From Tubiluchus corallicola (lineage: Eukaryota; Priapulida; Priapulimorpha; Priapulimorphida; Tubiluchidae), in NCBI GenBank assembly GCA_030141605.1, contig JAQGDQ010000267.1, positions 124,001 to 188,000 on the forward strand: a DNA stretch of 64,000 nt, read 5' to 3'. The translations under genes and the position numbers were made by a program. Numbering within the stretch: the first letter of the stretch is position 1; each line of letters starts with the position of its first letter. Of this stretch, positions 11,447-22,614 are shown in pieces. Below the pieces are notes generated by a model. It was given only the letters and a program-made list of their open reading frames with translations. It had not been told where the DNA came from and made no database searches.

Positions 11447-11965
11447 CAGACGATAAAAATACTTCTGTTTTCATCTAATCGCATGGGTAATATTTTGTAT
11501 CGTATACCCAGCCAGGAATTTTATAATTTTTTTGTCCGTTCATATGCTTACCTGACATAGTCATATAAAAGTGTATTTTTTAATTTAAAACGTGAAACAC
11601 AATAATTATTATAATATCACTGGTTCGGCAAAGACTTGTTTTTCTTTGGCCAAGTCTCGGCCAGGGTTGCCACTTTGTATGATGCAGAATATTGTAGTGG
11701 AGGCTAAAAAGTATTGTATTTTCAACCAAATTGGAGTATTAATGGCTGAGTAGTGTTGGCACTTATACCATAATTATCAGAACATACATTCGTACTGTAC
11801 AAAAAAGATACCAAATGATTATCGATAATTACATGGTAATTTAGTAATGCGAAATAAAGACTAAAAAACAAAGCGTGAAAAATGTACGTTGAAAAAATTT
11901 GAAACTTTACTGCTAATCAGTGGGAAATAAACAGGCCTTGATCTCAACTGATTTTCAGCTTTTTT
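11447..11965 (+). repeat. Unclassified ~0.5-kb dispersed repeat, copy 1
   Basis: Collinear over its whole length with 32170-32625 in the same orientation. Shared words include CTTCTGTTT, GGGTAATA, TTACCTGAC, CAGTCATATAAAAG, GAGGCTAAAAAGTAT, CTTATACCATAATTA, CATTCGTAC, ATCGATAATTA and ATGGTAATTTAGTAATG. No frame is maintained and I saw no clear terminal inverted repeats. Possibly a non-autonomous element or the 3' part of a LINE. Confidence 0.65.
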
Positions 11966-13179
11966 AAACATTCACAAACTTTAAAAAATTTTTTTGAAAA
12001 AAATTATTTTCTTTCTCCCCACTGACATCTTTTGAGTTCATGAGGTAAGACAGAAACGGATTTTTTGTAGCCGGCCTAACTATCATCATTTGGATCTTTA
12101 GCACATCGCTGCTTTTTCAAAGTTAGAATTATAGTTTTTTCAATATTTAGGTGAAAATGTCTAGTTAATAATAATAATACTAGATCACTTCTGGGATCAC
12201 ATTACGACTGAGATGCTTGATGTGACACCTGAACCAATGAGAACAGTGGAGTTGTTGGTGTTCAATCGCAGAAATTATATATCGATTGATATATCCACAT
12301 TTGTTGTAAGTTGAGATGAAAATTAACTGAAAAGAAGGAAATGTGAAAAAATTCAGGTTGAGAGTGGGATTTAACCAGGGAAATTGGGTTAAAAATAGCG
12401 AGTTGCATTACATATATGCAAGTTTTTGTTGTGTCTGATTTGGCAAAGCTTAAAAATTTGCATAGCTGTATAATGCAATTTACCATGATGAAGATCATGG
12501 ACTGAGTGTCTGGAATTAGTTTAGTGAACCAAAAAGAGTAATATTATAAAACTATTACAACAATATTGAAAACTTGATTTGATTTCATTTTAGGCTTAAT
12601 TAATAGGGTACATGGCTGTAACAGTCATGTGAACAAAACAGTCTTCAAGTAGTGTTCTTTCATTAAGTAGTGTTCGTATTTAATGTAAAGAGTAAAACAG
12701 TCCAGGGTGTGGTGGTAGTAGTAGTAAGTGTATTCCTCGTTTTCCTGTACCCAGCCAGCATACTTCACTGTGATAAAGGTAAAGTAAACGTAACACTAAC
12801 CTTTTTGCTATGATGTTAAAATATTTGTTGCAAAGAATAATTATGCATAGGCCCTACTTACTAAAAAGCACTATCTGCTTGGGCGATATTTTGATAGGAA
12901 AGATACTAGTAGCAGAACGGTTAGACAAAAATATCACAAAATATTTTTCATAATTGTTCCAGCATTAATGCAAATACTAGCAAAGGCCGCGCAAAAGATT
13001 TTGCGTAAAAAACCACGTATAATCAATAACACGCGAACATCCTACACAGTCCTCATGTATAACGCAAAGCCCGTAACATCCTGCCTACTTACCTAACTCA
13101 AAACTTGTACTCATGCCTACTGTATGTTTAACTAACGCAAAGCAGCTTTTTGCTGAATTGAAGCTATAAGCAATAATGG
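11966..13179. other. Gene-free stretch
   Basis: No convincing coding exon or RNA gene. A minus frame at 12262-12498 (78 codons) has no domain or supportive context. Confidence 0.3.
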
Positions 13180-13181
13180 AT

Positions 13182-13189
13182 GACGTCAC
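13182..13189. promoter_or_regulatory. Perfect CRE (TGACGTCA) with nearby TGCGTCAGCA
   Basis: TGACGTCA is the full palindromic CREB/ATF site. About 15 bases downstream lies TGCGTCAGCA, which resembles a Maf/AP-1 half palindrome. They sit at the upstream edge of the GC-richer patch and about 1.4 kb before the ERICH6-like large exon, so a promoter role for that gene is possible. Motif seen; function inferred. Confidence 0.3.
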
Positions 13190-13259
13190 AACAATGGTTT
13201 TGCGTCAGCAGTTTTCTAAGCGAAAATTGCCGAAAATAGAACATCTAATTAACTCGCCA

Positions 13260-13735
13260 GTACTCCTCTCGGTGGATCAGTCCTAAAATGTAGCTCACAT
13301 CATTGTGTAGCCCCGTTCTTCCTCTTTCTAAAGAGCCCCATATCTTCTTCCGAGAGTCCCGCCAGGCGCCGCTAGAACGTTTTTCCCGCAGGCTGTTTGG
13401 TCAAAATTTCGAAAAAATCGCGAGTTGGGTCCGGGAAAACGCCCGTTGCGGGGCGCCGTGGTCCTCTCGCGAATTCTAAATAGGCCTATGACACCCAACG
13501 CTGAACAGGCTATCTATCCATACCCAGCACCACCCTCGGCCCATTCCCGTTCTCTACATCTCAACCGTATAACTTTTGCAAAAAACGGCCGAAAAAGGGC
13601 CATTTTTGGAGGTTTTTCGCCCCCCGTTCCTCGCGGTGGGCCCGATTCGAAAAATAAACCATCAATGGCACGACACTAGATCGAGACCTTTCGTTTGATA
13701 TATAGATTGCCGCAAATGGTGCCCTCGTCCAGGCT
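13260..13735. other. GC-richer island, possible promoter / 5' untranslated region
   Basis: Base composition changes sharply here: CpG-rich words such as GCCAGGCGCCGCTAGAACG, GTTGCGGGGCGCCGTGG and CTCGCGAATT stand out against an AT-rich background. An open frame 13425-13679 has no recognisable domain. It could be the CpG-type promoter of the ERICH6-like gene or an inserted repeat. I could not match it to rRNA, snRNA or a known element. Confidence 0.35.
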
Positions 13736-14616
13736 GTAGCCTCGAATCTTATATATATACCAAGAATATTAATATAATAGAATAGATATCCACCAGAAGC
13801 ATCACACTCACAGATGTAGTAGTAGAAGTCTCTCTTCTATCCACACCTTACAAGAGATTTTAAAAAAATAGCAGAACATGATTATGGTTAGTAAAACTTC
13901 AACAAAAAATATGTTGTCATTTAATAAATGGCTTATTATTCTTCATATGCCTTGAAAACCTAAGATAAACATCAATTGTCAAATGCTATAAACTTCTGAA
14001 GTTCCGAGATCGGGACGAGTTGAGACGTTTGAGATGGGACTGAGTGTTCGGAAATGTAATTTGGAATATGGAGAAAGTTCGGGACCAAAGTTCGATCCAG
14101 TGTCAGGATCATAACGGGTGCTAGTTAAAACTTGGCTCGTGTACTGTAATGTTCTATTGTTCTGAATGACGTTTTGCTTAGCAACAATGTTTGCAATTAA
14201 GTGAATAACACTGTCTGGTTTTCAATAATTTTAGAGCATCTACCTTGTTAACCAAGGCTTTTCTTAAACTCAGTGTGTGCTTTTGTTGAAAAGGTAGTCG
14301 GTCATGCAGACTCTGCTAAGAGTTGGAATTCTCTTCTGTGCTTGACAGTGAGCATTGTACGTGATAACTAGCAGCTTAACTGTTTACTTCTTAACTTGCC
14401 TTAGTCTATGTTACTGGAGAACATGGAAGCTTTACCTTTAGTAGTATGCTATGTAGTTCAACACTTTAGCTCACAATGAAATTGTCTTCAACATTTTTTG
14501 AGTGTGCAGCGTGTCACTCATCGAGTTCCTGCTTGCCTCTGGTCATTAACTGAATATCATTTCTTACTCAGTTTGTGCAAAACGATGCTAACAGTCGTGT
14601 GGTACTTTGTTTGTAG

Positions 14617-17600
14617 GTTCGTGGTGAAACTCCCCTCACTAATCATGTCAATGATGATTGTACAGCTGACAAGCACAATGATCATATTCATGCAGATAGT
14701 AACATTATTACTGCTGAGTCATCTGATACTGTTAGTGAAACTGAGATAAGTGGTGATGTTCGTGAGTGTTTAGAGAATATCATCACCAAAGTTGTACTAA
14801 ATTTCAGTACATCAGGTATCATTCCAAGAACAATTAATCAAATGAATCCAATTGAAGGACAGTCAGTCAGAGAAGATTCCAGCAGTGCAGGTATACTGTA
14901 CGCATATCCACAAATTGATAATGCTCATCCAGTAGCATCATCAACAATTCTGAGCAGAGACACACCTGCCAGCAATGAAAAAGATGTGCATTTTGTCGTG
15001 ACTCACACAAATGATTGTGGAAAAGCAGCTGAACTGCCACCAATACCAGTTAGGCCTTTGTGTCAAGATGTTCTCTCTTTCCTTCAAGAAAGTGTAAGTG
15101 GCAGCCATCCATCTCAGTCAGAGGTCGAAGACAGTAGTGTTGTCAGGCCTGCACATCAAAAAGAAATGCAACATAAATTGATGGAAAGTAAAAATACCTG
15201 CAGTTTCTGCATGTTTGGAATGAAAGAGCTTATTGCAGTTGCTGGTAAAGCAGAAGCAACTTTTACTTCTGAAGCTACCCAAACCAGTGATGTTTTTGAT
15301 ATAATTGAAGACAGGTGGAATTTGGTTACGTTAGAAATGTTTCGAAGGTCATTAGCACTGCCAGCTCCTGTTTCTTCAGCTATATTATATTCAGTAATGT
15401 CTGTAGCAAGAAAAGCAATTCAACGTGTTGAAAAATTAGATGAAGCTGAAGGGAGTCAAATTTTACCGACTGTATTACAATATCCTAAGGAATCACAATT
15501 CCCTAATTTATATGTAGAAACACCAAATGAATTTCATGAAGATTTTGACAGAACCACTGACTTTAATGATATTTGTGTATGTTGCGGAAATAGTTTGAGA
15601 ATTTGTGGCCATGAGGAGCTTCCGTCCACTCCCGGAATAGGTGGAACAAGTCAGGGTGAATTTATGGTTGTATGTACACCACCTGAGGTTGAATATGCTT
15701 CTGATAGTGACCAGCCAGTGATTTTAGTTCATAGTTCTAGTATTAGTGCTGAGTCTAGTAGCCAAGCTTTGAGCGAGACAATCTCTGATATGAATGTCCC
15801 AGGCGTAAAAAAATATCACATGCATATGCAAAGAAAAGAATCTGAGTACATGCCCAGTCAGTTTTTGGATTTGGATTATGAAAGATCACAAGTTTTGGAA
15901 AGCACATCTAGTAACTGTTCTTCTTCTAGTGCTGAAAATTCTGATCAAGAAGGAAGAAGAAGAAGAAGGAATACAATTTTCAATTTGACTTCACCCGAGA
16001 GTAACATTGATAAACAGTTCTTAAAGAAACATCGAAAGTCTCTAATTAAACAGGAGGATTCTAAACACAAGTTGGGGAATCGTTCCTCAAAAGGCCAAAT
16101 TGCTGAAGCGATAATTGAGGATGCAAAATTTGAGAAATTTGCTCAACATTTTGAGCAATTTGTAGAAGAGAAAAGGCGGAAATTATCCACTATCTTTAGT
16201 AAGAAAGAATTGGAAGCGCCACGCCGAAAATCATTTCTTGGTGAGAAAACTGAGAAGAAAGAAATGAAAAGTTCTCCTCGAGTTTCTAAACTTGGTCCAG
16301 ATACTATGATAAGACCAAAAGAAAAAGAAATGAGAAAAAAATCTTATAAAGCATCAAATCTTGATGCAGAAACAGATGCAGATACAGAAAGGCTTCAGAA
16401 GCAAGAAAAAAGAAGAAAATCTCGTCGAAAGTCTATTGTTCACCAAACCGTTATGGAAAAACTTGAAGAAGCAAGAAATAAGTCTCGTCGACAATCGTAT
16501 TTTCTAGAAAAACTCGAAGAAGGGAAAAGGGCCAATCAACAGACATATGTTGACCAAAACACTAAAACAAAACTTGAGGAAGGAAGAAGAAAATCTCGTC
16601 GTGAATCATATCTTTTGGAAAAACTTGAAAGGCGACAAACGTCTCATCAAAGATTGTCTGTTTCATCACGCCGAGGAAGTGCCTTTGATGTAGTTGATCA
16701 CGAAAAGCCAAGTGAAAGTGAAGTGCATGCTCCAGCAATTAAATACTCTCTGCTTAGTGAAGGTACTCGTGCTCGCCAGTCACTTGACTATGAACAAGTC
16801 ATTAAGAAAACGCTGAGACATAAAGGTTTATCACAAAAAGGGACAGAAGAAAATGATGGTGACACAACTTTGTTAGATGCTGAAAGAGCTGACGCATACA
16901 GAATTAGATCTACTAGTTCACACCAGAGTGACAGTAAAAGAAAAACATCAGTGTTGCACATAACTCTTAGTGATGATGATACCAGAAAAAAAGAGCAAAT
17001 GACTAAACGAGATGTTGTTGGGCTAGAACCACATGCAAATGTAGTGAAGAAACAAAAATCTCGCGGTCAACTTGCGGCACATGAGAAGAAAAAGAATGAA
17101 GAGCAGGTTTTGACAGCAAAACAAGATACTGATAAGACATTTCCATCTAGTATCGATGGGAGTAGGCAGACATCTGTAGTTTCATTAGGTGAAAAGCGAA
17201 AAAAAGCAGATGTAGAAGATCATTTGAAAGTTAAGCACCCTATTAGTCAATCTGCACGCCAATTTCATGTGATCAGTTACATCTGGTCTTCTAGGTTGTT
17301 TTACCAACTTGGCTGGACTCTATTTCCATTTTCTAAGCCCAGTACACCACCAAAGAAAATAGACCAAGTAGAATTTGTAACACTTTGTAGAGAAACTAAG
17401 GATTATAAATTTAGACGATATTCTTATGCAGATTCTGCACAATTGTTCTGTATTACATTTGAAGATGGCACTGGAACTGTGTACTATCCAACTGGCAATT
17501 TGGCAATAATCGCTACCAAAGATTCCACAGTTCAGCAATATCAGTACATGGTATGGTCTGACAGAAAAGTAAACCCTATCATGTTGGCAACATTTAGCAC

Positions 17601-18828
17601 TTCAGGCTCGGCTACTTGTTATTATCCAAATGGTCAAATTAACACCTGTTTAACAAAGCTTGGTGGAGTAATGCTTGATGAGCTTGGTAATATTCGCAGA
17701 AAATGGTCATGGTTTAAAGTCGTTTCTCGAAACATTAGCTCACTGTTTGACCCAATTAAGATTATGTTGAATGAGTATGTTAGTGTGCATATTGTCAGTC
17801 AGAGTCATATTACAATAAAATTTGCCCATGGAAAAAAAAGATGTCAATTTGATGCTGGTGCGTTGGTGAAGATTTGTGGGTTATATGTACCTGTAATGCA
17901 AGATTTGGAGACAGAATATGCTGAACTGGATGAAAAAAAGTCCCATGTAAAAGACTTACTTTATCGTTTAGGTGCAGAATGTGTTAGGACTGACAGGAAT
18001 GTGAAACGTTCTACACGACGAAAAATTGTACAAAAACGAGACACATCTTCTCCAGTGAGCAGTCCATCAACTATGACTAGAGACTCACTTACTAGTCTTG
18101 AATCTCAAAGACTATCAACATGTGACAAAAAACCCAAGAAGTTAAAACGAAAAAGAGCTTCCGCAGCTCAGAGTTTCAATAGTAAACCTGGAAATAAAAC
18201 GATTGAGACACCATCGAACAGACGTCGATCAACTAAGGTTAGTGTAAATATTCGAAAGTATAGATTGGGTTCGGAAGTTGAGAACAGCGAAGTTGCTACT
18301 GACAAAAGGACGGTGATAGATGATGCTGAAATCTGTAAGCCAGTATCTGGTGAACCACCTGTGAGACAAGAGTTACCAAGAAATCGACTGCATAGTAAGC
18401 GATCTGGAAACAAGGATGGACATGGAAAAAAATCTAGGGCTTGGGAGACTAGTATATCAAGTACTCCTACAAATCCTTCGGTAATATCAAACAGTACACT
18501 TCAAAAAGAATGGGAAACAGACAAGGTTGTTGCCGCTGATACAGTTTCAGGAGAACAGGAAGAGAAATCATCTACTAGGCCCCATAGGTTGAAGAATAAT
18601 CGATTCAGTCGTCAGAGTTCAATAAGAAGTGAAGGTGTTCCTCCTAGAAAAGCAATCTCCAATGACTGCCAGACAAATCACAACACGTCAACTGGTAGGA
18701 ATGATCGTCTTTCACAAGAGGAGCTGGAAAATAAGGAGCCAAACGCAAAACGCAAAACAGCTAATACAAAGAATGCAGTGAAAAAGTCTGGAGACAGTCG
18801 TTTGAAGCGTGACACTTTTGTTAACTGA
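14617..18828 (+). CDS. ERICH6/FAM194-like protein, large 3' coding exon
   Basis: From ATG 14842 the frame gives 1328 residues. The frame stays open 75 codons further up to a good acceptor (TTTGTTTGTAG then GTTCGTGG) at 14617 and meets an in-frame stop there, so the true start is in an unresolved 5' exon. Numbering from 14842, residues about 840-1050 resemble the FAM194 domain of ERICH6 proteins. It has FEDGTGTVYYPTG (Y881-G885) and a second YYPNG (927-931). The N-terminal part has two Cys clusters: CSFC at 120-123 and CVCCGNSLRICGH at 245-257. The middle is highly charged and probably coiled, with SRRKS (527-531), SRRQS (548-552) and SRRES (585-589), which fit basophilic kinase sites. The C-terminal 270 residues are basic, Ser-rich and disordered. 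Biochemical role is not established for the family. AATAAA at 19127 probably ends the transcript. Confidence 0.75.
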   Translation, partial: VRGETPLTNHVNDDCTADKHNDHIHADSNIITAESSDTVSETEISGDVRECLENIITKVVLNFSTSGIIPRTINQMNPIEGQSVREDSSSAGILYAYPQIDNAHPVASSTILSRDTPASNEKDVHFVVTHTNDCGKAAELPPIPVRPLCQDVLSFLQESVSGSHPSQSEVEDSSVVRPAHQKEMQHKLMESKNTCSFCMFGMKELIAVAGKAEATFTSEATQTSDVFDIIEDRWNLVTLEMFRRSLALPAPVSSAILYSVMSVARKAIQRVEKLDEAEGSQILPTVLQYPKESQFPNLYVETPNEFHEDFDRTTDFNDICVCCGNSLRICGHEELPSTPGIGGTSQGEFMVVCTPPEVEYASDSDQPVILVHSSSISAESSSQALSETISDMNVPGVKKYHMHMQRKESEYMPSQFLDLDYERSQVLESTSSNCSSSSAENSDQEGRRRRRNTIFNLTSPESNIDKQFLKKHRKSLIKQEDSKHKLGNRSSKGQIAEAIIEDAKFEKFAQHFEQFVEEKRRKLSTIFSKKELEAPRRKSFLGEKTEKKEMKSSPRVSKLGPDTMIRPKEKEMRKKSYKASNLDAETDADTERLQKQEKRRKSRRKSIVHQTVMEKLEEARNKSRRQSYFLEKLEEGKRANQQTYVDQNTKTKLEEGRRKSRRESYLLEKLERRQTSHQRLSVSSRRGSAFDVVDHEKPSESEVHAPAIKYSLLSEGTRARQSLDYEQVIKKTLRHKGLSQKGTEENDGDTTLLDAERADAYRIRSTSSHQSDSKRKTSVLHITLSDDDTRKKEQMTKRDVVGLEPHANVVKKQKSRGQLAAHEKKKNEEQVLTAKQDTDKTFPSSIDGSRQTSVVSLGEKRKKADVEDHLKVKHPISQSARQFHVISYIWSSRLFYQLGWTLFPFSKPSTPPKKIDQVEFVTLCRETKDYKFRRYSYADSAQLFCITFEDGTGTVYYPTGNLAIIATKDSTVQQYQYMVWSDRKVNPIMLATFSTSGSATCYYPNGQINTCLTKLGGVMLDELGNIRRKWSWFKVVSRNISSLFDPIKIMLNEYVSVHIVSQSHITIKFAHGKKRCQFDAGALVKICGLYVPVMQDLETEYAELDEKKSHVKDLLYRLGAECVRTDRNVKRSTRRKIVQKRDTSSPVSSPSTMTRDSLTSLESQRLSTCDKKPKKLKRKRASAAQSFNSKPGNKTIETPSNRRRSTKVSVNIRKYRLGSEVENSEVATDKRTVIDDAEICKPVSGEPPVRQELPRNRLHSKRSGNKDGHGKKSRAWETSISSTPTNPSVISNSTLQKEWETDKVVAADTVSGEQEEKSSTRPHRLKNNRFSRQSSIRSEGVPPRKAISNDCQTNHNTSTGRNDRLSQEELENKEPNAKRKTANTKNAVKKSGDSRLKRDTFVN

Positions 18829-19126
18829 GTGTACTCGCAAATAATTCTTTTATATACTCATTACCTAGCTAATAATTTCAAACTACCATGATATTTGCTC
18901 CTTGTTATCCGAATCGACTATTCGTGTACTGAAGTGCATATGATTTTATATGCACAGTGTAATTTTTAAAATTATGTGCTTTTTTGTTAAAGTCTGTAAA
19001 ATTGAAATTGTGTGAACTGTTTCTGACAATAATTAATCATAGATATAGATATAAATGTAGGCCTTGATCACTAATGGTATTAATCATAGAGATAAATATA
19101 ACAAATGTGTAATTTATATTTGCTAA

Positions 19127-19132
19127 AATAAA
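19127..19132 (+). terminator. Poly(A) signal of the ERICH6-like gene
   Basis: A canonical AATAAA about 300 bases after the stop codon at 18828, followed by a T-rich stretch (ATTATGTTTTTTTG). Motif seen; use inferred from position. Confidence 0.4.
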
Positions 19133-19139
19133 TTATGTT

Positions 19140-20278
19140 TTTTTGAAGCCTTTAAGTGATAAGCATTGTTAACTTTGCTCTGTAATAATATTTTTCACAT
19201 CTACAAATTGACAAAATCAAGGATGATTGGCTCGGCTGCAAAACTTCCACAAAATTTTATTAATTGTAATCCTACAGTCAAGATTATAGGTTAGCAAACT
19301 TGTAGTAATGCGACATAAGTTATTCAGTATTGTATAAAAATAAGTACAGTTCGTAAAGGACCATCATTGTTGTATTTTCCCTTGCATGAGCAAGCATGGT
19401 ATTACATTGCTGTAAATTCCGAACTTTTCTTTTGTTACACTTGTGTGAAGCAAACAATTTCATTTAATATAATGTATTGCAAAGGTCTTGATTCAATCAA
19501 AACTCAATCTTAAGTTTTTCACATTTCCTACCTTTGTCAATGTTGGTTCCATCGTAGATTTATTCCACCAGTTTGTATGTAAACAGTGACGATTAAGATG
19601 GTTCGGCCACAAGATAATTATTAATAAGTAGGTGAACATTCACATAGCAACTACAGTCAGTCTTAAAGGAGTAACAAGGTAAATTGTCTCACTGTTTAAC
19701 TTTTTATCCCTTTAAGGTTGTTAGGAGGCTAACAGATTATGTAAAGGTGTTATTTTAAAAAGCAATCCACATTGTCTTGTAGACCATTTCTTCCATTCCT
19801 TATTCCTAAATAGTTACAGATCAACCTCCGATGACAACCTCTAACAACATTAAATCACCTGACTGTTGACATTTATTAGTGATCGGTCATGACTCAAACG
19901 TGCTGCAATTCTCTTAAATTAAGGATGAAAAAGAGGCAAACACACAAAAATAGATATTTTTGTTTTTCATTTCCCCTGTGGTCTGTTCAACAAGTGAACA
20001 CAGATGAAATGATACTAAATTGAGATGTTTTGCAATTGAGATAAATATGAAGTTATCAAGGAAAATAGCCAGTGGAGGCTGGAGCACTAACTAAGGAAAT
20101 TATATTGGAAGTACCACTGATTGTATAATAATGTCAGTTAACTCTGAAGATGTAAAAGTGCCACTTAAAGTGAAATGACTGAAAGTAATAGGGATAAAAT
20201 TATGGAAATTATATTTTGGATCCAAAAAAAATTAACTAGAAACATCAATGGTTTATTTTCTTCACATATTTAATATAA
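19140..20278. other. Intergenic, nothing recognised
   Basis: AT-rich spacer between the ERICH6-like gene and a MITE. No coding signal, tandem repeat or RNA gene that I can support. Confidence 0.3.
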
Positions 20279-20282
20279 TACA

Positions 20283-20471
20283 CAGTCAAACCTCGTTACA
20301 AAGCCTCCTTTTATAATACCAACCTCGCTTAACAGCTAAATTTTTAGCAAAGCAAAGTGTTTTTATTTGCACAGACATGTACGTATTAATGCACATCATT
20401 TTACTGCAAAACTCGCATTAAAGCCAACTTTTTTGCTGTCCCAAAGAAGATGGCATAAATAGGTTTGACTG
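20283..20471. mobile_element. 189-bp MITE, CAGTCAAACC terminal inverted repeats
   Basis: Begins CAGTCAAACCTCGTTAC and ends with GGTTTGACTG, flanked on both sides by TACA. The interior has the GCATTAAAGCC/TATAATACCAACCTCG words typical of this group. A relative with the same ends lies at 37547-37730, and a larger one with similar ends at 59954-60593. The ends starting CAGT and a target duplication that includes TA fit the pogo/Tigger branch of Tc1-mariner. No transposase is encoded. Confidence 0.7.
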
Positions 20472-21080
20472 TACAGGCATAATCATTGAGTGAGATAGGG
20501 ACTCAGGGAGAGTACTTACTAACATGAGTATCAGCCAACCTTCTGTTTATATTCCTTTTCAAGAAATGTGCTCCTTTTGCATTTGGTTTTGGTTAGCAGA
20601 CATGCATTAACTTTTTCGCATTGTCATGTAATTTATGGTGCTTCTTTGCCATGGAAGTAGATGGAACATCCATATTAAATACGTTACTTGGGTGGAACAT
20701 AATTAATTCCAAGCTCATCAGCATCAAGCAATCTTTCTTTTTGGTATTCCAATGATCGTGACACATACGAGTCACACGATAAATACGAAGCAAGTGTAGT
20801 ATGTGAATATTGTGTATGTTACTGTAATTCATAAATGGACACTGTTATTATATCACGTCATATTATAATTGTTAAGTATCAAGCAGTGTCAGAGTCTTTG
20901 GCAGTGTTTACCAGATGTCTGGAATGCCATATCCACTGCTGTGTATCTAGCATAAACAATTTACTGTAGCAAGAGTAGCTATAGCGTAAATAACGCAATA
21001 ATGTATACATATGTTTGATAATTGGGTGCATTGAAAACAATTAGAAGGTGATTTTAATGCATTCCATATGTTTGGTAAAT
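20472..21080. other. Intergenic, nothing recognised
   Basis: Contains a minus-strand frame at 20593-20832 (79 codons, His/Met-rich) without domain support. No other signal. Confidence 0.3.
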
Positions 21081-21084
21081 ACTG

Positions 21085-21230
21085 TTTTATGGTGGTATTG
21101 TATAATTTTGTATTGTCCTGCATTGTACTGTACTGTGTTGTGCTTTTTTGTACTTTACTGTATCGTATTGTGCGTATTTTGTATTGTATGAATTATATTA
21201 CAATAACTATATTGTATCATATTATGTCAT
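21085..21230. repeat. Degenerate TGTAT/TGTAC pentamer-like repeat
   Basis: Alternating TGTATTGTA, TGTACTGTA and TGTATCGTATTG words over about 145 bases. Low-complexity sequence that creates a spurious Tyr/Cys/Leu-rich frame. Confidence 0.6.
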
Positions 21231-21370
21231 TTCAATTATATCATTTTAAAATTTTGCATTAATTCCAATTGATGTAACTTGACTATGACCCACCAATCTC
21301 ATCGATACACCACCTCATGGGACTAAGGGTGATGATTACAGATAGGAAACTCACCATGCAGAGCTGGTAG

Positions 21371-21431
21371 CATGGTAAGTTTGGCAGTGTGGCAACTTTG
21401 GCAGTTTGGCGATTTGACAATGTGGCAGCAG
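21371..21431. repeat. Degenerate TTTGGCAGTGTGGCA-type minisatellite
   Basis: Short imperfect repeats of 'TTTGGCAG / GTGGCAAC / TTTGGCGA' over about 60 bases. Similar in style to the TTCTTGGYGGC repeat at 22339-22446. Confidence 0.5.
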
Positions 21432-22338
21432 GATAGGGTGTTATTTCTATACTGGTGTTTTAGGAAGTAGAGATGTTGTATGAGAGGAAAGGGCGTAGGT
21501 TTCGATAATTGTTATTAGGAGATGAATCATGAATGTTCTCAGTGTCTCGTGGCAGTCTATAGAAAGTTCCAAAATTTCATACGGCTCTGCATGGTACAGA
21601 ATCAGCATTCATACTAAATGTATTCACATTTAGTAATGTTATTAATCTATACTAGAAACCATTCTATAAGCCTCCTACACTAGCACATACTGGTGCACAC
21701 AGTGCCATAATGGGTAAATTGCAGTTTAGGTGATTGTTTTTCAAGGCACTCTCACATTTCCCAAATCAGAAATATCACTGAAAGCAGGGCTACAATAGAA
21801 GGATGCATCCTTTATCTACACACTTATGTAAAGAAACGTTGAAACATACCTCCTATTTATAAAAATTAATAATTTTAAAAAAAACTTACTGTTAGCGTCA
21901 CAAAAATGGACTAAGATTGAGTGATTTCATGAAATATTTTCATTTGGAAGTTAGTAGAGAGCAATATTTTTTGTCTACTACTGTGAGCGACAGCTAGGAA
22001 ATAACCACGCTTCACAAAATAAGAACCAAAGTGTAAACTTACTGAAAAGTTAAAAAGAGCTTCAGGCGAATTTTCTGTACATGTTCCATTTTGCAGCGTT
22101 TGTGTGCCAGTAAGTGGCGTACTCTACCAGCACTGTTTTGTAACTTTTGTTTCTCTTTCGAAACGCAGCATAACTAGAGTTTTTTATTACACAATAAAAG
22201 AATTAATATTGGAACATATGATAATTTGAGGCTTCATACTGTACAAAAAAGGTGATTACGAAGATTGTTTATTAGTTGGTTAGTTAGCTAAGCTGGTCAG
22301 GCAGTCAATTAATTAGTTTTGGCCAGTTGCGGTATGAC

Positions 22339-22446
22339 AGCTTGGTGTTCTTGGCATTCTTGGTGGCTTGGCACTCTTGGTGATTTTCCATTCTTGGTGG
22401 CATGGCGTTTTTGGCTGCATGGCATTCTTGGCGTTTTTGGCGGCTG
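22339..22446. repeat. Degenerate TTCTTGG/GGCTTGGCA minisatellite
   Basis: About ten imperfect copies of a TTCTTGGTGGCTTGGCA-like unit in 108 bases. It makes two overlapping minus-strand frames (22305-22541 and 22309-22680) that are not genes. Confidence 0.6.
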
Positions 22447-22614
22447 GGCGATAGAGTGGGAAAGGAGGTTTGGAGTGGGAAGGAGGTAGAGTGACGGCAG
22501 TGGGACTGACATAGAAGGTAATAGGGTGTCAAGAGAACCACCTAAACTGCAAGTGCACCAGTATCGCTTTTCCTCAGTTAAACTGTGCTCAACAAATCTT
22601 AAGATAAACTTGTT

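Noticed and set aside
13273-13290. CTCTCGGTGGATCAGTCC resembles the start of 5.8S rRNA.
   Set aside because: The match stops after about 14 bases and nothing else of 5.8S follows.
14498-14749. 83-codon plus frame just ahead of the ERICH6-like exon.
   Set aside because: It is out of frame with the large ORF, and its second half overlaps the true exon, which begins at 14617 in another frame.
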